Below the pieces are notes generated by a model. That model was not told the DNA's origin and made no database searches. It saw only the letters and a program-made list of their open reading frames with translations. A DNA stretch of 64,000 nucleotides from Tetracentron sinense (taxonomy: Eukaryota > Streptophyta > Magnoliopsida > Trochodendrales > Trochodendraceae). This document shows positions 21,918 through 34,231 of the stretch, in pieces. The DNA is taken from positions 35,778,875 through 35,842,874 of the forward strand of contig CM026561.1 in NCBI GenBank assembly GCA_015143295.1. Reading direction: 5' to 3'. The stretch's first letter is position 1, and every line of letters begins with the position of its first letter. A program made the position numbers and the translations under genes.

Positions 21918-22099
21918 GAGGAGTGCTAGCCCTACTCTCACGGCATTCTTACTTTCAATGTGAGTAAATCATTTATCTATTTTCAGTGTTAAAAGTACAT
22001 ACTTTTTCAATGATTGTAAGACTTTTAACACTGAAAATGAACAAATGTTTGGCTCATACTGAAAATAGGAATGCCCTGAGAGTAGGACTAGCACTCCTC
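21918..22099. mobile_element. Mutator-like MITE, 182 bp
   Basis: Long inverted ends (GAGGAGTGCTAG plus about 20 more bp) with perfect 9-bp duplications TTAATACAA at 21909-21917 and 22100-22108. The interior is also partly inverted (CATTTTCAGTGTTAAAAGT), making almost a full foldback. No coding capacity. Confidence 0.85.
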
Positions 22100-22108
22100 T
22101 TAATACAA

Positions 22109-23390
22109 ATTTAGGTACTTTAAGAGACCTAAATACCCTCTCACGTTCTAAATAATCCCAGGGGAATTAAAAACCCTTGCTAAGATTTTCGTTGGAATCA
22201 CTAGTTCTCCAAAAAAAAAAAAAAATTTAATAATTTGCTTGCACACGATAACCACTAAAGACCGATTATATCTTAATCAATTTGCATTTCTCAAAGATAG
22301 TTGGAATATCCAGTTTGTGTAAGGGAACACAAACTCTATTAATGAAATTCAACTTAAGCTTGAAATCGATTCATTCATTTTAAAATAATTGAATTGTATT
22401 TTTACATCTTAAGATGCCCACAAACTAATTAGTCACAATTAGGTCTTCAGTTATGGAGTCAACATTAACAAAAAATATCAACTGGTCATACAATATGTGA
22501 ACCAGATAAGGTTATTACTGAAAGTGAAGCTAAATAGAATCACTGAAAGTGAAACCAAATTGAGTGATTATAATACAAATCCATAATTGTATTTGCTTGG
22601 ATAGAGAGTATTATTGTTCAAAAATTCATAACTTTCTGTTCAAATACCGAATCGAGAATCTATCAAATGCGTTGGAAATGAATTTTCGAGATCTGCAACA
22701 AATATTTTACAAACATTTTAAAGATTTTAATATTTACGATGTCAAAATTGAGTTTTAATTTTGGTTGTAAAATTAATGACAAAAATTATGGGAGATATTA
22801 GGTATTTTAAAATTATGTTTTAAATTATTTTAGATGTAAGATTCAGATTAGTTGCTTAGCTTCTAAATTAGTTTTTAGGATTTCTTTTTATTATAAATAG
22901 TTGTTATAGGAGTATTGTTAATTTTTTTTTGAATTATTGAATTAGAATTGACCTTTGACTTTTCTTTGAGTTGCTTTGTGAACTTTTGGGTTGTTTAAAT
23001 TAGCACCTTGTATGTGAGTTTTTTTTTTCTATTTTTGCTCTAAAAAACATAGACCTCGACGGTGAACAAATATTGTATATTTTTACCCTTCACCTATACT
23101 GTAAAGGTCGAATTAATTAGTCTGCCCTCAATCAAGCTACAATGGGCCTGGATCTATATAGGACCAAACTCAGCTCGAGTTATTGGGTCAAAACATAGCC
23201 CCTCATTTTTTTTTGAGTTCAGCCTACGCCCGTGGTGGTTCAAACTCAGCAAGCTTGAAGTCAAGGCATGGTATTCCCATTAGGGCGGTTCACTAGAAGT
23301 TAGAAGTTCTAGTGCGAGGGCCTATTTAAAATCTCGACACGTGGCATGTCTTTTGGGGATTCAATCATTGGATGTCATGAATCGTAATAA
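22109..23390. other. Intergenic, nothing recognised
   Basis: AT-rich. The short frames at 22564-22758 and 23062-23283 resemble no family I know. No element ends were found. Confidence 0.45.
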
Positions 23391-23394
23391 TAAT

Positions 23395-23615
23395 TCGATC
23401 TATATGACTATAAACAAAGAAAAGAAAGGAGAATGAATAAAAAAGAGTTCCTTTTTATTTATTTATTTAATTTTTTTTTTTCCTATTGCAAATGCATTTC
23501 ATTTATTTCGTTCATATTCTTCATTCTTCGAAAAAGGGATTCTAAAAAAAAGTAAAGGATTACTTCATTCCTAATAGTAATTTCTTTAATCAGTGGATAA
23601 GAGCATATTGTAGAT
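23395..23615. other. Possible plastid-derived segment (NUPT)
   Basis: The style of this stretch resembles chloroplast intergenic spacer sequence: AAGAAAGGAGAATGAAT, then TTCGTTCATATTCTTCATTC, TTCGAAAAAGGGATTC and GTAATTTCTTTAATCAGTGG. I cannot place it in a specific spacer by memory. It sits in host intergenic DNA with no gene. Confidence 0.3.
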
Positions 23616-23920
23616 CGGGGTAATGGGGAAGTACTGCTTGATCATTTATACCAACTTTAAGGTGGGTTCCATGGGAGTCACATGGCGAAAAATAGGGATT
23701 GAATGAGTGTAAAACATTCGATTAGACCCTAGTTGCTTAGTATTAATCCCTTAAGATTTACTAGACCTTACCTAGGCTATAGAAATCCCGGACTTAATTT
23801 ATGACCTTCAGTCGAATGGTTTAGTAATGTTCGATTGGGCTCACTTTTTGTCACATGTTTAAGCTATCAAGGGACCCACATTGACATCCAATTGTCAGAG
23901 TGTCGAGCTTTAAGATTTGC

Positions 23921-24010
23921 TCAGGGACAGAGCCAGGATTCTCTTGTAGGAGGGCTAACAATGGGGGTTTGTGATCGTAGGCCCTGATTTTTTTTTGAGG
24001 GCCAAGTTCA
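23921..24010. repeat. Fragment of a repeat shared with 35.9 kb
   Basis: AGAGCCAGGATTCTCTTGTA and the following GGGCTAACAATGGGG occur again, inverted, at about 35938-35975. This is a dispersed non-coding repeat, probably a MITE remnant. Confidence 0.6.
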
Positions 24011-24500
24011 TGGGCCATCACGTATGTGTGTGTCCGTTCCCATACCTTGGATTGGCAATTATTATGTAGCAGCCTACTGCATGTCCCAAGTGTTATGATA
24101 CTACTGAATTCACAATTATTAATTGGTTTGAAAACTCTAATCGATAACAGATCCTTTGCATTTCCTCTTAAATTACATTGCAGGCGCTATAAACTGGGAT
24201 CACCAAAATTGTTGGAGCTGAGCTTGGCCTAAGCTTCTGTATTTCCCGTCAAGAATCATGGTGCGCCTTGTCATGAGCCTAAACTCAGTCACTGTATCAC
24301 GATCCCAGGTTAAGTCGGGTAAAGCTCAATTCACCTGGGCTCGTTGGTACCTACTGCAATCATATCTTTTCAGACTCATAAAATGAAGCGAAAATTGAAG
24401 TAGATTACTGTTACTGGCATTTTTCGGCGACAATGAACATATATGGTAAAATACAGTATATATATATATATAGATCTTTGAAACAACAAAAACAATGAAT

Positions 24501-24831
24501 TCAGCGAGAGACTAGCGTCTCGAAGCAGTGCAACCCATCAAACTCTGGCGCGAACCTTGATTGACTCTGATGCAACTTCCTCAAACTCGTCTCCTGTTCC
24601 TTCTTCTTCTCCATCATTCTTATTGTCGTGGCCAGTTTTGCTATTACCCCCATTGATTCACTCTCCATCCTATTACTCTCGTTCGCAGCCGGAACCTTAC
24701 GCCTATCCTGCATTAACCAGAACCCAATAAAATTAGGATAAATAGCAAAAATAACTCAAAAGAAAAGGTGAAAGAGTAGCTACCTCACTGGCATAGATGG
24801 CCAATGCAGCGAAACAGTTAGAAATCGACAT
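24501..24831 (-). CDS. Small conserved-looking protein, 2 exons, 84 aa
   Basis: Exon 1 is 24784-24831 (MSISNCFAALAIYASE) and exon 2 is 24501-24707, ending in TGA. The intron (24708-24783) has GAG|GTAGCT and GCAG|GAT ends, and both exons are in phase 0. The middle is a charged helix with an MEKKKEQETSLRKLHQ core. The C-terminus is the aromatic/acidic motif RFAPEFDGLHCFETLVSR. I have a feeling of having met FAPEFDGL.CFETLV in short, uncharacterised plant proteins, but I cannot name the family and assign no function. The first 15 residues are weakly hydrophobic, too short for a clear signal peptide. A TATA-like CTTTATAGGG lies at about 24972-24982 on the minus strand, fitting a leader of about 110 nt. 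Confidence 0.8.
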
Positions 24832-24969
24832 TTGCAATAAAAGCTTTAATCAACAACAGTACTAGATGTTGAGAGAAATGGATTGTGAGTTCTTGTAGAG
24901 AGGCAAAAAGAGAGAGAGAGAGTGAAAAGGGTGGGAATTCGTTGATGGCTAGAGTGCTGTGTCCGTCTC

Positions 24970-24985
24970 TCCCTATAAAGATACG
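24970..24985 (-). promoter_or_regulatory. TATA-like box of the 84-aa gene
   Basis: CTTTATAGGGAG on the minus strand, about 145 bp upstream of the ATG at 24831. A TGACG word lies further upstream (25026-25032). Position fits a core promoter; not otherwise supported. Confidence 0.4.
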
Positions 24986-25196
24986 GAGACGCGGGGTCCT
25001 GAAGCGCAATATAAACGTGAGTTTAATGACGTTTACCAGAATATATATTTTTAAATTTTAAGCTACACGAGAAAAGTGCTGGACGGTGGTATAACGACGG
25101 TTTTGTTAGTTGAAAATGACTACCGTGGACTGTGAGAGCTGTCAAAGGGTAGGGGTCAGCCCTAACCCTACCCTTACTTATAAGGGTAAGACCAAT

Positions 25197-25388
25197 GTTT
25201 TCATAACCTGACCGTCGAACCGGCTGGGTGGCCACTTCCCGGTTCGACCGGCCGGAGGTTCTTCCAGTTCTTAAAAAAACAGCCAGTTTTTAATGTGATC
25301 CGGTTTTGAGGGTTTTGGAAACCGGTGAGGGGATCGGTTCCCGGTTCTTGGTTCGACCAACCGGTCTAGTCCGGTTTTGACAACACTG
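25197..25388. mobile_element. ACCGGTT-rich foldback MITE, copy 2
   Basis: Starts near AATGTTTTCATAACCTGACCG and ends CCGGTTTTGACAACACTG, with CCGGTTCGACCGG words in between. Same family as 3797-4083, shorter. Confidence 0.6.
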
Positions 25389-25696
25389 GGTAAGACCGTA
25401 ACCTTGCCCTAGCCCGGCCCCGAAATCCCTAATCCTACCTTCAAGGGTTGTGGGCCAAGCAGGGTATCCTTGTTGCAAGTTTTTTTTTTTACAGGCCTAT
25501 GTATTGTACCTGGCCCAAATACCTAGCAGTGGCAACTTGGTTGTGTGGAGTTGGGTTTGATCAAGCAGTGAACAGGTCTCGATTCAAACCGATCCATTTG
25601 GGTCAAAAAAAACTATCCTAACCCGTGAAAACCCGAAAACTTCGGGCAGTTGACGAATTCGTTGAGCTAAAATCCTAAATGTTCAAATGACAGATT

Positions 25697-25965
25697 AATG
25701 ATATCAGAACCAGACTGGTTATCGAACCGGCTGAGTGGCCTGTTCCTAATTTGATCAGTCCGGTTCGACCATGTCTTTTTTTATTAAAATAATAATAAAA
25801 ATTCATTTTTATTCATTTATGGCCGGTTCTAATGGGTTCTCAACCGGTTCTGACCACCGGTTCCCGGTTCTTCCGGTTTTGGCAAAAATGACCCGTTTTT
25901 AAACATATCCGGTTTTGGGGGGGTTTGGGAACCGGTGAGGGGACCGGTTCCTAACGGTCTAAAAT
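25697..25965. mobile_element. ACCGGTT-rich foldback MITE, copy 3
   Basis: Left end GATATCAGAACCAGACTGG, interior AACCGGTTCTGACCACCGG, right end diverged after GGACCGGTTCC. It keeps the AT-rich centre with ATTCATTTATGGCCGG, also present (inverted) in copy 1. Confidence 0.6.
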
Positions 25966-26685
25966 AATGCAAGATTAAATTTTTAAGATCATCAATATTA
26001 GGATACATGAAGCATGTGTGAAGCATCAGGACACACCCGTAGATTGGTAATCAATGTGATCGGATGTTGTTATTCGGGCAGTTGAGAAAAATCAGATGCA
26101 AGGTCCAGAGTAAGTCTGTGGTAGGGATGTTTTCCATAATTGCTTAAGAGTAATCCTAACCAAGAACCTTAGTTTGGACAATTAAATTAAAAATAAAATT
26201 GAGTTATCCTAATGAGCAGATGATTTTCCAACAATGGCTTGTCCATGGGGACAGCCTGACTGGTACAACATGGAGTGGCAACTTTTGACAACAATGGAAG
26301 TCTTTAAAGATTAAAATGACCACAACCTATCACTATCTGCAATGGATTCATTCATTTTTCTAAATCAAATCTCTTTCCAAGACCTTCGGCACTAAAATTC
26401 GAGGCCTCGGACTAGTTTCTTTGTTGGATGTTTTCCATATTGAACTCTAATAAATCTCAGATAAAGAAAAATTGCACTCAGAAAATTAATAATGGTTTTC
26501 AGTCTCCAAACAGAAGAATCTGCTAAAGATATTAGTATATTTGGTTTAAGAGATTTTAAATAAAGCTTATACACGAAGCGAAATGAGTTCAAGTAACCCT
26601 CAAAAGAGTGCAGAGAGATTATCCTTTTTACACAAGTAATTGATGCAAATGACCGAAGAAAAGTAATTACATAGATGGATGAGCA

Positions 26686-29600
26686 TCAAATCCTAGAAGT
26701 GATCATGGGGACATTGTTCTGCAGGTATGCACAGGCTGCTGCCACTCCACTTCCCAGCTTAACTGGGTATCCCACATCTTTGAGTATCATCTCCACACCA
26801 GCCAGACAACCCAATAGTTGCAACTGCAAAAATCAGGCAAAATAAATAAATAAATAAATAAAATTTTCAAGCCCATAAAAAGTGTGTTAGATGGCCACCA
26901 AACAGAGAAACTTCCTCTTCGGGAGTGGTTTTATGATATTTATTTTTCATAAAAAAAAAGTACCCAGAAGGAGAATGAAAACATGATAATTTTATGGTTT
27001 TGTTATCCAATACTAACAATGAAAAGATTCAGATGAGATTGGTAGGAAAATAACAATAGAGGATGTAATACGTAGATGAGATTGGTAGGAAAATAACAAT
27101 AGAGGATGTAATACGTACGATTATATAAAAAAAGAAGTTATTGTAGTTAAACAATCTGGTTGGAACCTCAAAAATATCCAGTAAAGCTAGTTCAGTATTC
27201 ATCAACATTATTTCCAAGTATTGAGCAAGGAGCACTTGTGGTGGTTTGATTTTCTCTTTAATTCTCAACAACAGACTGACCACATGTAGTTCACGTCGGC
27301 AAGATTTGATCAGGAAACTCATGACAAATAAACACAAAGCACTTATTTGGTTCCTACTACCTTAACAAGCCCTGAAATTAGAAAAGTTAGCAACTACTCC
27401 ATCTTATGTATATTGGCTCTACCCTATGTGTCCTTTCATATCCTCAATCTCAGGTGTGTCATTTAACACATGAACATCATACACGACATTGCAGAAAAGA
27501 ATCTTTCGAAGAATATTGGAAATGAAGGCCTCGTCTAAGAAATGAGCTCCAAGATGATGTCTTGGTAATGAAGCTTGAGGGCAAGACCCATGGACCAAAT
27601 GAAGATGGGATACAATAGGGGCATATGCACATTCCTTATGAGTTGATTTTTTTGGATCAGAAAGAAGTAAACTAATGCAAAATAATGAACTGTCACCAAT
27701 ATTGAAATATAAAGCACTGACATCATTTCGACTGGGATATCCTAGCAACCATATATATGGTAATGTATTAAGACATGTATACCGGCGCAGTCAGACTATA
27801 TCTAATCAGCACCATATGGTATCACTGTACCAGAGTTCACCAGAAGAATGAAGCATGTGTCAGGACATGCTCATTAGAGAGGACAACATATTATTCATAA
27901 AAACAGCACTGCTCTAAGAGGAGATGGACATAGGCCTCAACCTTTTGATGCATCAAGCTACAAACTCAACTAAAGTGGCACATTGGAAATAAGCATGAGT
28001 ATTATTTTCTATTCTATTTGTTTCCATTATGTATATTCCATTCTTCATTGCCATCGGTCATTTATATAGTGCATAAGCAGGGAAAAGAAGACCATTTGGT
28101 CAGTGAGCAACCCATGAAAATCATCAGCCTCGCTGAAGGGTCCTAACTATCCAATCGGGCAAACTTTTGGACTAGGAGATCTCTTTAAGTGAGTCCCGTT
28201 CTAGAATTATGGTCTCCTGCAAGCTTTCCACACAGAAAGAGGATGTATGAAACTTCAAACTATGGAGTAATATCAATTACGGCCTCTTTCTAGTTTAGCC
28301 TACTTTGGTATCTAATAACAAAGCATGATTACCTGTTACCTAGTCCTGGGAAATTAGATCATCTTGAAGCAAAGGGAGATGGTAAATATGATTGCAACAT
28401 ACACTCAGAGGTTGATAAATCTAGAAGAAAGAGATGTAGATTTGCTTCCTTGTTGGGGAAGTTAAGCAATTAATTCAGTTCTAACAGAAGTCCCATATCC
28501 AACATAAGGAGTGTATTGCATTTCATATTCTAATTTAACTTATCCAAGTTTCTTGGTGACTTAAAATTCACATTGTTTTTCCTAAGCATGGGATATGAGA
28601 ACTGAGACATACCTCATTAACGTTACCAAGATGCCCTATCCTGAATACCTTTCCAGCTACTTTATTCAGGCCCAAACCTAAGCTTAAATTGTATCTCTTC
28701 CATCCCCTTCTAACAATTTCTGAACTGTCAATATATGGAGGAACAACCACAGCAGTGACTGTATCGCTAAACCATTCCTCCTTTTGTGTGCAGTTCTTCA
28801 AGCCCCATGCATCCACAGCAAGCCTGCAATATCAAAGTTGTAAGAATGTGACCAGACCTTTCAATTATAGAAGCAACATATGATAGAAAAATTATTAATC
28901 AGAAGGGTTTACAGGAACAAAAGAGATGTTTTACCTTGTTGCTGTGCCCAAACGGTTGTGCCTTGAAATCACATTATCAAGTCCTTCCTCAAATATCAGA
29001 TCCAGAGCTGCTCTCAGCCCATACAATAGTTGGATGGAAGGGGTGTATGGCCAAAATGTTCCCAATTTATAGAACTTCAAGTAGTCATTCCAGTCAAAGA
29101 ATACTCTTACTGATTTGGCAGTTTTGGAGGCTTCTAGTGCTTTGGGGCTAGCGCACACAATCCCCATCCCAGTGGGAAGAGAAAGAGCTTTCTGAGAGCC
29201 TGTTAAAGCTACATCTATTCCCCATTCATCCATACAAAAATCAAGAGCACATATTGAGGAAACCCCGTCAACAAGTAGCAATGCAGGATGCCCATAGTTA
29301 TCTGTTATTCCACATGTGAGACATGAGAAATTTGCTCACGAGGCCAATATGATAACCATCTCACGAATCCAAGAAGTTGATTAAAAATAAGTAAAAGAAA
29401 AAAAGAAGAGTCATTCAAAATGGAAAAAAAATGAGCTACGTGTATGTGAAAAAAAAAACTGAAATTTTTTTTTAACATCATGTATCCATTGCAATGACAT
29501 TATATGCAAAAATGTGTCATAGATTTAATGCTAGTAACCAAACATGCGGGAAAAAAATGTAATGGAGTACTTCAGAAAAGAAGTTTCAGCAACGTCAAAT

Positions 29601-32600
29601 AACATAACCTTGTTATGGTATTCTTATACTATCAACAGTTTGGCAAGCAAAGTATATATGGAGTGGAGACGATATTTGTGTGTAAGTTTTGGAGATAAGT
29701 TTTGAAACTTCTTTTTAATTATTATATATGTGTAAGTCTACGGGTACATCCCACTATACTCCCAAATCCTAACCCTTTAATTCAATCATTAAAGGGTGTT
29801 GCAATCAATAGGATTTCCCTAATCCTCTCTTCCCGAAAGGAAGAACGTGAAATTCTTTTTCCTTTCTACGGGGAACAAAAGATTGGATCTAGCCATAAGA
29901 AAAATGCTTGGTATTGGTATAAATAACTCACTTCTAGGTCTTCAACCCCCTCAATCACTACGAACGCCCCCGATCAGTGCAAATGAGATGTGTCTATTTA
30001 TCTATCTCTTGACTCGAAATGGGAGCAGAGCAGGTTTGAAAAAGGATCATAGTGTCTAGGGTTGGGCCAAGAGGGTCTCTTAACACCTTTTTTTTTCTTC
30101 TCATCGGAATTATTTCACAGAGCAAGTTTTTCTTCTCTACAGATACTCCCCAATATACTCCCAAATCCTAACCCTTTAATTCAATCATTAAAGGGTCAAG
30201 ATTAGAGTTGATGTGGCATCAAAAAAGACAATATAAGACGAGCCAAATCCTCACCCTTAGTGGTTAGCCATAGGCAATTAGGACTCGGAGTATATTTGGG
30301 AGTACCTATAGACTGACTCATTATTTATTCATTTTACAGGTTCAGTGCCAGTTTTAGTTATTTTGTTATTTACTTTAGGTATTGAGGGCAGTTAATCAAT
30401 TTATACAAATTTTATCGTTTGATTCGTTTCTATGCATAATAGAAGCCTTCATTATGAAACTAATTGTTGAATTAGATTCCTTTTTTTTCCCTGTAGAGTA
30501 TCTTTTTGTGGATCCTGGAGGACTCGGATAGTTTGACAATGTCTCAAGAGCAGGGTGTGACCTTGCTCCATTGATTTTAGTTTCCTGTCTATTCTTGTTT
30601 TCTCCTTAATAAACCAAGTATTAATTTTCTTTCTTCATTTCTTTCCTTCATATTATCGAATTCTTCATCCTTCAGTTACCAGGATGACAAATCCCTCTTT
30701 GTGCAAATTCCCTTTCCGTGTTAATAAAACATAACCAAGACACTTGTTATGTGAAATATCCTCCTCATTTATTCTCTCTAAATTTCATATGATTAATTAT
30801 TCTTTCTTCATTCTCAATTTCGGCCACCCATTGTCTGGGAAGTTCTAAAACCCACCAAACATAACAATGAACTTACATTCCGGAACAAATCCTTATGAGA
30901 TTTCCCTTTTAGATTTCATGTAATCCTAGACTACATATTTCTCTTGGGCAAACTACCTTCAATCTGGGAAACATGATGTTTGATTTTGTTGCTCACCCAA
31001 TAAATCATCAATTGCGGAAACCCATTAGTTTATAAAAGAAAAACTCATCATGGCAGTGTAGCATGATTCTCTTACGACGACAAGAAAAGATGTGGTGTTC
31101 TCTAGCATATTCCAATATTTACATGCACAAAGATATGCAGGTGAGTATTTCATGATGATATATAAAGTAATATATCTTAGGCTCTTAGTTTGGGAATGAG
31201 AGAGGAACGTTAAAAAGATTCTCCACATGAGTACGTTTTCTTTCAAACCAATGCACTTAATGAAACTTGTCAAGTTGAAGAGTAGTCTTCAAAAGTAAAC
31301 TAGGCAATCTATATCATCTTACGAACAAGAGTTAGCAAATGTAAATAGATTTGCGGATTTCTAAGACCATATTTCTTGATGTGGAAGAGGAACAAATTGT
31401 GCTGTGAAATAACAGAGAATATTAGAGAACAGGTCCAAGGACTAATCCTTGGTTAAGCACTCCCAAAGTAGTAAGACTGTAAATTGGCAACTTAGCTTAA
31501 AACAGTCACAGGGTAGTAATAGGGCTCATTAACAGAAATGATAAAATGTTACACTAATTTTGAACATGACTGCAGCCAAACACAAAGAATAATCATCTGC
31601 AAGCTCGACCCACGAATCGTCAATACAAAATAGATTAAAATAAACATGGACTCAGTTACACACATCCAACACGGGAAGCCCCAATAAGAAACATCAGAAG
31701 CAGTTACTTCATCATAGGTGGTTAATACTCAATGATTACCATACGTGGATAAACATATACAGAATGAAAATAACGGTATTTATTTATCTTTATCAATGGC
31801 GATAAGAATTATATTTTTCCTTAGATGACTTTTTTTCACTTTAAGAAAATTCACATGCCTTGACCTCGGTTACATATCCTATAAGTAAAAGAAACCAATC
31901 TGATACAGGGAACAAACCATGAGTTTCACACTAAACTATAAAAGAATTGTAAGGATATAAGGATAAAATGTTATGATGAGAAAAGGGAGACAAATGGTTA
32001 GTGCTGGTTCCCAGGAGGGTGATAGATTAGGGAGAGGGAGACAGAAGAGATGGATTAGAAACCACAGGAGATATCATGTGATTATAACTCCTTCCTTATA
32101 GTAAAATAATTTATGTGCTGTCTAGAATTCCCGCTGTATACTGATGAGGAAAGCCTTGAGAAATGCTAAGGGCCCATTGGTATATCCAATCTGAAATTTA
32201 TCCAAGTTGGCACTGTCCGATCAAAGATTTAGCTTTACTGAGAATGAGGGCCTGATAACAGAATTCAATTACCTAAACCCAGTCTGAAGAAAATTATGTT
32301 CTAAATGGGGTTCTCCTAATACTAGCTTTGGGCTGTTTGCAAAGCCACAATGGTATTTGGGCTCTCATTTAGGATTCGTCCAAACAGTCAAGTGTTTTTC
32401 GTAGTGTCACAAGGTTATATGGGCATACGGCTTCAAGAGAATAAGCACTAGTCTTCGGGGTTTAACTCCTTGATTAGGAAAAAATGATATATCTTTAGCA
32501 ATTACTTTGATATCAGGTCATTTGGCCAATAAACTTGACGCTTACCGAGTATTTTTCTTACAGCATGCAAATTGTTGGTAACTCCTGTTGCTGTCTCATT

Positions 32601-34161
32601 GTGAACGATGCAAACAGCCTTAATGGTATGTGCAGCATCTCCTGCTAGTTTTGATGCCAGAATTTGAAGATTGGCACCTTGGCCCCAATCACTTTCTATG
32701 ACATCAACGTTGAATTTGAGACGCTGCTGTTGATCGATCCAAAGAAGACTGAATTGACCGATTAGGAAAGAGACAATTCGATCACCGGGAGATAATGTAT
32801 TTGTAAGTGCACTTTCCCATGCACCGGTACCTGGAGCAGAACAGCCACATCATCTCAACCAAACTAAGGATAGTAGTCACAATTTATGGCATATAAAGAT
32901 CAATCCGAGAGGAGAACTGATGACATGAAACATATAAACTTAGTATAATCGGGAAGCATGCATACAAACAGGACTACAGTGCTAGCTAAGTTGGGCTACA
33001 CACATGACATATCAGCAATCCAACTTTATTTCTAAGGAATGTTTCCACACTCCTATTAGAGAAACAAGCAATGTTCTGAAAATCAAACTACAAAACAATA
33101 AGGGGATCAAATTGAATCTAATTGTAGCTAAATATGGGTTTTATTGTAGAAGTATGACTAATACATAGATGAATAGGAAACTGAATTATTGAACTTAAGT
33201 AAATTGAGTTATTTTGTCTCATTTGTATTTTATGTAGTAATATACCATACACTGCACCAAAAACTTTAGATGTTAAACAAATCTAACTTTCAATTATAGG
33301 TCCTTATGATTATAATTCACTACATATTTCTTATTTGGTAATTAAACAAAAAAAAGGCTTCCAAGAATTGTTGTTTAATCCAGTGTATAATTCAAATCTT
33401 ATGCTTCTATCCTTATCGATTCAGTTAGAGGCCTCTGGTTTTGATTAAACATATAGGAAATTTGCGAATAATGATAACGTTAATGGTTATCCATGGTCAT
33501 TTATGAGGAAGATAATCATATATCCATTAAAAGCTTATCAAATGACCCTAGTGCCATGTCTTTCTATTCATCAACACTCTCAGTATTTTGACCACATAAA
33601 ATGCATCCTTTCAATAATTCTGACTTAAACTTAAACTGGGATAACAAATGGGTGGAGACAATAACATAATAAGTAGAAGATACAAGAAATGAGAAGCATA
33701 TTCCACCAAAATAAAATGGCTCACACATTTTAGATACGATTTTTATATATTGTTACAACTATAATAGGTGTTCTTTGGTCATTATTCTCATTTTTCACTT
33801 TCATTGGACATATGCAAGCATCAAGGATCTAACCTAAATAAGTAAATTGAAACCACCAATGTAATGAAGAGCTAATACAAGTTTATGTTTATATTTATAC
33901 CACAACACTCATTTCAAACAACAAATGCTATGAGCCTCCATTATTTAAAAGAGTACCTGTGGTGGGAATCAGAAATGGGGTTCCACTTGTTGTCTTGAAA
34001 ATCTTCTTAACGTCCTCCAGAAGGGTCTTTGTCATGGCGGGTACAGCGGGGGAGCGGTAATCCTCGTTGTTTCTGTTCATTGCCCGAATAACTGGCTCTG
34101 GGATATTGACAGGCCCAGGAACGAAAAGATGGTTCCTTCCTGGCGCATAAAAGTTGTCCAT
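26686..34161 (-). CDS. AGT1: Serine:glyoxylate aminotransferase, peroxisomal, 401 aa
   Basis: Photorespiratory PLP enzyme that transfers the amino group of serine to glyoxylate, giving hydroxypyruvate and glycine, in leaf peroxisomes. Five exons on the minus strand: 33957-34161, 32546-32830, 28935-29301, 28613-28823, 26686-26823. All introns are GT..AG, phases agree and the exons sum to 401 residues, the length I recall for Arabidopsis AGT1. Landmarks are the N-terminus MDNFYAPGRNHLFVPGPVNI; PEPVIRAMNRNNEDYRSP; SLLWIDQQQRLKFNVDV; LLVDGVSSICALD; the PLP lysine Lys201 in DVALTGSQKALSLPTG; WPYTPSIQLLYGLRAALD; GLNKVAGKVFRIGHLGNVNE; and the C-terminal tripeptide SRI, a type-1 peroxisomal targeting signal. 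Introns 2 and 3 are the well-marked interior gaps; intron 2 (29302-32545) and intron 4 (26824-28612) contain repeat fragments. The reading frame is intact, so this is a functional-looking host gene. Confidence 0.97.
27031..27116. repeat. 43-bp perfect tandem duplication
   Basis: Two identical head-to-tail copies starting AGATGAGATTGGTAGG and ending ATGTAATACGT, in the last intron of the aminotransferase gene. Confidence 0.95.
29740..29790. mobile_element. 'TACTCCCAAATATACTCCC' MITE, partial copy
   Basis: Only the subterminal block ATACTCCCAAATCCTAACCC plus the TTCAATCATTAAAGGGT stretch is present. Lies in AGT1 intron 2. Confidence 0.5.
30132..30319. mobile_element. 'TACTCCCAAATATACTCCC' MITE, copy 2
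   Basis: The right end ATAGACTGACTC and the subterminal blocks are well preserved; the left end is diverged (CTACAGATACTCCCC). Lies in AGT1 intron 2. Confidence 0.6.
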
Positions 34162-34231
34162 CTTCTCCTCCTCTAAACTTCACTACAATGGCAACTGAAT
34201 TCAGGGAATTCCCAACCCTCCTTAACCTCAC

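Noticed and set aside
27419-27748. 109-codon minus-strand frame
   Set aside because: Lies within the last AGT1 intron in the same orientation; no family resemblance and not needed for the 401-residue protein.
34007-34231. 74-codon minus-strand frame overlapping the AGT1 start
   Set aside because: Opens at a non-ATG codon in another frame over AGT1 exon 1; shadow of the real gene.
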